Below are positions 59,851 to 64,000 of a stretch of DNA of 64,000 nt, piece by piece. The translations under genes and the position numbers were made by a program. The stretch's first letter is position 1; every line of letters begins with the position of its first letter. Below the pieces are notes generated by a model. The model made no database searches and was not told the DNA's origin. It saw only the letters and a program-made list of their open reading frames with translations. Origin of the DNA: Mesotoga sp. UBA6090 (GTDB lineage Bacteria > Thermotogota > Thermotogae > Petrotogales > Kosmotogaceae); assembly GCF_002435945.1 (NCBI RefSeq), contig NZ_DIXC01000004.1, positions 54,407 through 118,406 on the forward strand, read 5' to 3'.

Positions 59851-60250
59851 ATACTTACCTCCTAAATTGTTATATCTTTCACATATATTCTAACAGGATT
59901 GAAACCTTTCTCGGTTAAGCCGATATAAATTATCCGTTAAATACTCACAAGAATGACAGACCAAAGCTGTAAAAAACAATGAACAGAGGTCCGCTCGCTA
60001 TCTATCTCCTGGCTGTAAGCTCTAATACTGAAGTATTGCTCTCGTACGAAATGATATGGATGGAAAGATCGTTGTCTGAAGCGAGAACCATGAATAAAGA
60101 CGAACATGAAAGAAAGATCTCTCTTCACAAGTCAAAAAGCTCTGTCTGAACACAGATCTTGGGCCAACAGGTCAACATCTTACTACAAACGTGACATCAA
60201 GGAAGGTTGAATTCGCGTAAAACTCTTCATTTGCCGGTATTCACTGCGAT
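59851..60250 (-). other. Intergenic region between osmC-like gene and cysS
   Basis: About 400 bases without a supported gene. A 56-codon open frame from ATG 59980 on the plus strand has no ribosome binding site. The AT-rich part next to 59880 probably includes the promoter of the OsmC-like gene. Confidence 0.4.
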
Positions 60251-61639
60251 TCACTTTTTTCTTATCTTGTATCCGTCTCGTTCGTCTAGAACTTCATACC
60301 CCTTTTCAGAAATCAGCTCCCTCAGTTCATCTGCTTTCTTCCAGTCCCTGTCACTTCGAGCCTGATCCCTCTGGTTTGCAAGCTCTTTTATTTCTTCGGG
60401 AATTACGTCAGTTTCGATTTCGGAGAGACCTAGCGCAAGAACTCTGTCGAATTCGTCGATCAAAGAGAGTTTTTCGCCAGGACGGAGATCCTCGCTGTCA
60501 ACGACCTTCCACAACACAGCGAGCGCCCTAGGTGTATTCAGATCGTCGTTTATTGCTTCATGAAATTCATTCAGAAGTAATGAATTGGGTTCACTAACTG
60601 GTGCTTCTGATTCCTTCAGTTCTCCTATCTTAGTGGCAAGCTTCTTCATGGCGCTTTTCGCCCCATCAAGAGCCTCGAGCGTGAAAGTCAACTGCTTCTT
60701 GTAGTGAGCTCCCAGAAGGTAGTATCGATACTCTGCAGGATCGTAGCCCTTATCGATCAGCGTCTGCAAGGTAATGAAGTTCCTCAGGGATTTGGACATC
60801 TTCTCCCCCTCACCAATGACAAGAAATTCCGAGTGAAGCCAGTAATTAACCCATTCATGACCGAAAGCTGCCTCACTCTGGGCAATCTCGTTCGTGTGAT
60901 GAATTGGAATATGATCTATGCCGCCCGTATGGATATCGAACCTTTCACCGAGGTACTTCGAAGACATCGCAGAACACTCGATATGCCATCCGGGAAAACC
61001 TCTGCCCCACGGAGAATCCCACTGCATAGCATGGCTATCATACTTGTATCGAGTAAACCACAGGACGAAATCAAACGGATTCCTCTTATAGGGGTCGCTT
61101 TCCACTCTAGAACGCATCTTCTCCTCATCAAGCTTAAGCCTTGCCAGCTTGCCATAGTCGGGCAGTTTCGAAGTGTCGAAATATACATTCCCACCAGCAA
61201 TATATGTGTATCCGTTGGATTCTATCTTGCGTATCATTTCAATCATATCGTCTACGTGCCTGGTTGCTCTGCAGGTGACAGTTGGGAAGATAATCCGCAA
61301 TCTCTTCAGATCGTCGAAGAAAGCCTCGGTATAGAAGTCCACTATTTCCCAGACGGTTTTCCCCTCGCGTCTTGCACCGGCTTCCATCTTGTCCTCGCCT
61401 TCGTCTTCGTCTCCCGTAAGATGTCCCACGTCAGTTATGTTCATTACATGTCTCACTTTATAGCCGTTGAATAGAAACATCCTCTTGAGGGTGTCGGCAA
61501 AGACGTACGCTCTCAGGTTGCCAATGTGAGCGAAGTTATAAACTGTGAGTCCACAAGTATATAACCCCACCTCGCCTTCCCTTAGCGGCTTGAAGACTTC
61601 CTTTTTTCGTGACATTGTGTTCGTAAGTCTAATTTCCAT
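60251..61639 (-). CDS. cysS: Cysteinyl-tRNA synthetase
   Basis: A 462-residue class I aminoacyl-tRNA synthetase. HIGH-like motif AHIGNLRAYV, zinc-binding Cys in YTCGLTVYN and in WHIECSAMS with the HTGGIDHIPIHHTNE segment, and KMSKS in GEGEKMSKSLRNF. The C-terminal anticodon-binding helices (about 345-462) end with EVLDERDGYKIRKK. It attaches cysteine to tRNA-Cys. AAGGAGGGGA ribosome binding site; 31 bases downstream of purA. Confidence 0.97.
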   Translation of the reverse strand: MEIRLTNTMSRKKEVFKPLREGEVGLYTCGLTVYNFAHIGNLRAYVFADTLKRMFLFNGYKVRHVMNITDVGHLTGDEDEGEDKMEAGARREGKTVWEIVDFYTEAFFDDLKRLRIIFPTVTCRATRHVDDMIEMIRKIESNGYTYIAGGNVYFDTSKLPDYGKLARLKLDEEKMRSRVESDPYKRNPFDFVLWFTRYKYDSHAMQWDSPWGRGFPGWHIECSAMSSKYLGERFDIHTGGIDHIPIHHTNEIAQSEAAFGHEWVNYWLHSEFLVIGEGEKMSKSLRNFITLQTLIDKGYDPAEYRYYLLGAHYKKQLTFTLEALDGAKSAMKKLATKIGELKESEAPVSEPNSLLLNEFHEAINDDLNTPRALAVLWKVVDSEDLRPGEKLSLIDEFDRVLALGLSEIETDVIPEEIKELANQRDQARSDRDWKKADELRELISEKGYEVLDERDGYKIRKK

Positions 61640-61670
61640 TCTCTGCTTCCCCTCCTTCCCCGAAACTGAG

Positions 61671-62924
61671 CTATATGCTCATTATAAGATCGTTCCTGGT
61701 TTTCATCTCTTCCGTTTTCGGCCCATATGAGATGTAGTCAATCTCGACACCGGTTTCTTTTTCGATAAAAGTCATGTACTTCAGGAAGTTTATGTGATCA
61801 GTAACGGGCCATCCACTAACAGTTTCGTAAATTGGTTTTGCTCTGAAAAAATCATACGAAGTAGAGGGCAATTCCTTAACGACTCCATCAACATCATACG
61901 CCACACAGACTTTCACTTCATCCAGTCCGTTCAGTACGTCTCCTTTCGTTATAACGAAGCCCGTTAGACCAGACCTTATTTTTGCGTATCTCAGAGCGGG
62001 AAGATCCAGCCAACCTATCCTTCGTGCTCTACCCGTTGTTGCGCCGAATTCCTTTCCTCTTTCCCGCAGAAGCCCACCCACCTCGGAGAGCTCTTCTGTC
62101 GGAAAGGGGCCAGCTCCTACTCGCGTTGTGTAAGCTTTGAGAACCCCGTAGACACTGTCCAGTTCAAAGGTAGAGAACCCTACCGAGGATACTCCATGAG
62201 CCATACATGCCCCCGATGTCACAAAGGGATATGTTCCGAAATCCAGGTCCAGAAGAACACCCTGAGCTCCTTCAAACAAGACGGAAGTACTCCTGAAGAC
62301 TCTATACATGTCTACTGCACTCGTGAAATTGACGCAGAGCCTTTCAAGCTCAGCTCTAAGACCTTGCAAATAGACCAACATTTCCTCTATAGAAACGGCG
62401 AAGTCCCTGTTATACTTGCTTCGCTTCATGTGATATATCGCTTCGAGTCTTTCTCTCAAGAGTACCTCGTCAAAGAGAACGAAGAGCTTCAGCCCCTCTC
62501 TTGATGCCTTATCTGTATAAGCAGGTCCTATCCCTCTGCCCGTTGTCCCGATCGGTACCCTGCGCATCGTCTCAAGCAATAAGTCTTCTTCTTTGTGCCA
62601 AGGAAGAACGATGAAGGCTTCGGGATCAAGATAGAATCTACTGGAGATGCCCGGGAAATCTCTTTCCAGGATTTTCAGTTCCTCAATCAACTGCCCAACA
62701 TCTATTACCATTCCTGCACCAAGAAAGCCCTTCGAATCAATCACGGGGTTTATTGAGGGCAAAAGATGGTTCACATACTTTTTATCCCCAACATAGATAG
62801 TGTGACCGGCATTTGCGCCACCGGAAAACCTTACTATCCACTCAAAATCCCTGGAAAAGTAATTGACAACCTTTCCTTTTCCTTCATCGCCCCACTGGGC
62901 ACCAACAACGGCCAGTTTTTTCAC
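61671..62924 (-). CDS. purA: Adenylosuccinate synthetase
   Basis: A 417-residue GTPase-fold enzyme. VVGAQWGDEGKGKVVNYFS is the P-loop with catalytic Asp and Lys; GGANAGHTIYVGDKKYVNHLLPS holds the catalytic His; GRGIGPAYTDKASREGLK and GVLKAYTTRVGAGPFPTE are standard motifs. It makes adenylosuccinate from IMP, aspartate and GTP. The upstream neighbour is purB, so two successive AMP-biosynthesis steps are coupled (4-base gap). Confidence 0.97.
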   Translation of the reverse strand: MKKLAVVGAQWGDEGKGKVVNYFSRDFEWIVRFSGGANAGHTIYVGDKKYVNHLLPSINPVIDSKGFLGAGMVIDVGQLIEELKILERDFPGISSRFYLDPEAFIVLPWHKEEDLLLETMRRVPIGTTGRGIGPAYTDKASREGLKLFVLFDEVLLRERLEAIYHMKRSKYNRDFAVSIEEMLVYLQGLRAELERLCVNFTSAVDMYRVFRSTSVLFEGAQGVLLDLDFGTYPFVTSGACMAHGVSSVGFSTFELDSVYGVLKAYTTRVGAGPFPTEELSEVGGLLRERGKEFGATTGRARRIGWLDLPALRYAKIRSGLTGFVITKGDVLNGLDEVKVCVAYDVDGVVKELPSTSYDFFRAKPIYETVSGWPVTDHINFLKYMTFIEKETGVEIDYISYGPKTEEMKTRNDLIMSI

Positions 62925-62928
62925 TCAG

Positions 62929-64000
62929 TCAACCTCCATTAAGAACTCTCTCAAATACGCAATTAACGTTTCTCAAAAAATACTCAGGACTGAAAAGTCT
63001 CTCAATCTCTTCTGAATCCATGAGCCCGGCGATTACTTGATTAGTTAGAACCAACTGTTTGAAATCAAGATTGCCATTCCAGCAATCCATTGACAACTCC
63101 TGAACAAACTGGTAAGCTTCCTCTCTCGACATACCTTTTTCAATCAGGGCCAACATGACCCTCTGGGAGAAAACAAGATTTCTGGAGGCTTTGAAGTTTT
63201 CTCTCATTCTTTCGGGATAGATAACAAGATTGCTCACCAGATAAACAGACTTCTCAGACATATAGTACAGAAGCATTGTCGCATCCGGCAGGACTACTCT
63301 CTCTACACTGGAATGGGAGATGTCCCTTTCATGCCAGAGGGCAATATCTTCTAGTGAAGCACCTGCGTAACTTCTTATCAAACGTGCCATACCGGTGAGC
63401 CTTTCACATATGATGGGATTCTTTTTGTGAGGCATAGCGGAAGAACCCCTCTGCCCCTTCTTAAAAGGCTCTTGAACTTCCAGGACCTCTGTTCTCTGGA
63501 GATGCCTGAACTCCACAGCCATTCTCTCTATTGAAGAGGCCGCAATTGCCAGTGCCGAAAGGAACTCTGCGTGAATGTCCCTCGGGATGATCTGGGAGGA
63601 AACAGCAGTCGGCCTCAGACCAAGCTCGCCCAGAGCAATACTCTCGATCTCCGGCAAGATATTAGCGTAGTTTCCGACGGCTCCACTCAGTTTCCCAACT
63701 GAGCAACCATCTATAGCTCTGTTCAAGCGAAGGATTGCCCTCTCTATTTCAACAAAAAACGATAGAAACTTCAGCCCAAACGAAGTGGGTTCAGCATGTA
63801 TGCCGTGAGTCCTACCCATACATACTACATCTTTATAGGCAATTGCTTTTTCTTTCAGTGCTCTCGAGAGCTGTTCCAGAGAACTGACAATGAAACGTCC
63901 GGACTTTCTAACGGCAAGCGAAAGGGCGGTGTCCACAACATCGGATGAAGTCATTCCAAGATGGAAAAAACGAGCTTCATCCCCCATTCCCTGTGTCACG
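62929..64000 (-). CDS. purB: Adenylosuccinate lyase, 5' part beyond the window
   Basis: The visible C-terminal 356 residues of adenylosuccinate lyase; the N terminus lies beyond base 64000, with roughly 75 residues missing compared with the family. FHLGMTSSDVVDTAL and VCMGRTHGIHAEPTSFGLK carry catalytic His motifs, and GSSAMPHKKNPIICERLTGMARLIR is the superfamily signature with the flexible catalytic Ser loop. It cleaves SAICAR and adenylosuccinate. Translated just before purA. Confidence 0.96.
   Translation of the reverse strand, partial: VTQGMGDEARFFHLGMTSSDVVDTALSLAVRKSGRFIVSSLEQLSRALKEKAIAYKDVVCMGRTHGIHAEPTSFGLKFLSFFVEIERAILRLNRAIDGCSVGKLSGAVGNYANILPEIESIALGELGLRPTAVSSQIIPRDIHAEFLSALAIAASSIERMAVEFRHLQRTEVLEVQEPFKKGQRGSSAMPHKKNPIICERLTGMARLIRSYAGASLEDIALWHERDISHSSVERVVLPDATMLLYYMSEKSVYLVSNLVIYPERMRENFKASRNLVFSQRVMLALIEKGMSREEAYQFVQELSMDCWNGNLDFKQLVLTNQVIAGLMDSEEIERLFSPEYFLRNVNCVFERVLNGG

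Noticed and set aside
59980..60150. A 56-codon plus-strand open frame in the gap before cysS
   Set aside because: No ribosome binding site and no recognised similarity.

Overview
This window is bacterial chromosome with dense gene packing on both strands. There is no rRNA, tRNA, phage, insertion sequence or CRISPR array that I can see. Gene content and protein style point to a mesophilic or moderately thermophilic anaerobe of the Thermotogota, most likely the Mesotoga/Kosmotoga group. The reasons are strong GGAGGTG-type ribosome binding sites with many GTG and TTG starts, roughly 45% GC by eye, abundant peptide transport and peptidase genes, an S-layer-domain solute-binding protein, a predicted outer-membrane barrel protein and a non-quinone proline-oxidation cluster. 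The taxonomic call is inference from recall, not a search.

Layout. 33-6084 (minus) is a five-gene unit: PRC-barrel protein, small membrane protein, LolD/MacB-like ATPase, giant FtsX-like permease and a receiver-PP2C phosphatase. 6301-7373 (plus) encodes a two-subunit chromate transporter. 7374-8300 holds a gene-poor leader followed by a 10-codon mini-ORF and two tandem 48-codon genes for tiny secreted peptides with identical mature parts built on a GPGLWKIPEG repeat; this is the most novel-looking item. 8325-13617 carries an HD-GYP protein, a metallo-beta-lactamase-fold hydrolase and a minus-strand run of GDPD, YdcF-like protein and C69 peptidase. 13829-18666 is a four-gene operon that should oxidise proline (or a related secondary amine) to glutamate. 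18727-24716 has a lipoprotein, an aldo/keto reductase, two small membrane proteins and a 1001-residue cadherin-like repeat protein.

25089-31556 holds a KamA-like radical SAM protein, an acyl-ACP thioesterase, a decayed DUF3795 gene, threonine aldolase behind a possible terminated leader, a HAD phosphatase, a WYL regulator and a PqaA-like gene broken by an in-frame stop. 31558-34024 is a compact metal-resistance operon whose promoter is overlapped by a perfect 12-bp inverted repeat, encoding an ArsR-family repressor and a P1B-type ATPase. 34150-39714 has a nitroreductase, the TldE/TldD pair and a NatAB-like ABC exporter. 39850-41130 is an alpha/beta hydrolase that has lost its nucleophile serine.

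41192-48622 (minus) is a complete peptide-import operon: an S-layer-domain solute-binding protein, a terminator-like hairpin, an M14 carboxypeptidase, two permeases and two ATPases. 48758-59850 has a D-amino-acid-type transaminase, a secreted metallopeptidase fused to a predicted beta barrel, two orphans, NAD synthetase, gamma-glutamyltransferase, MscL with a zinc ribbon, a subtilisin-like lipoprotein and an OsmC protein. 60251-64000 (minus) carries purB (cut by the window edge), purA and cysS. Together the genes describe a cell that scavenges peptides and amino acids: secreted and surface proteases, peptide import, cytosolic peptidases, and proline, threonine, lysine-type and gamma-glutamyl metabolism.
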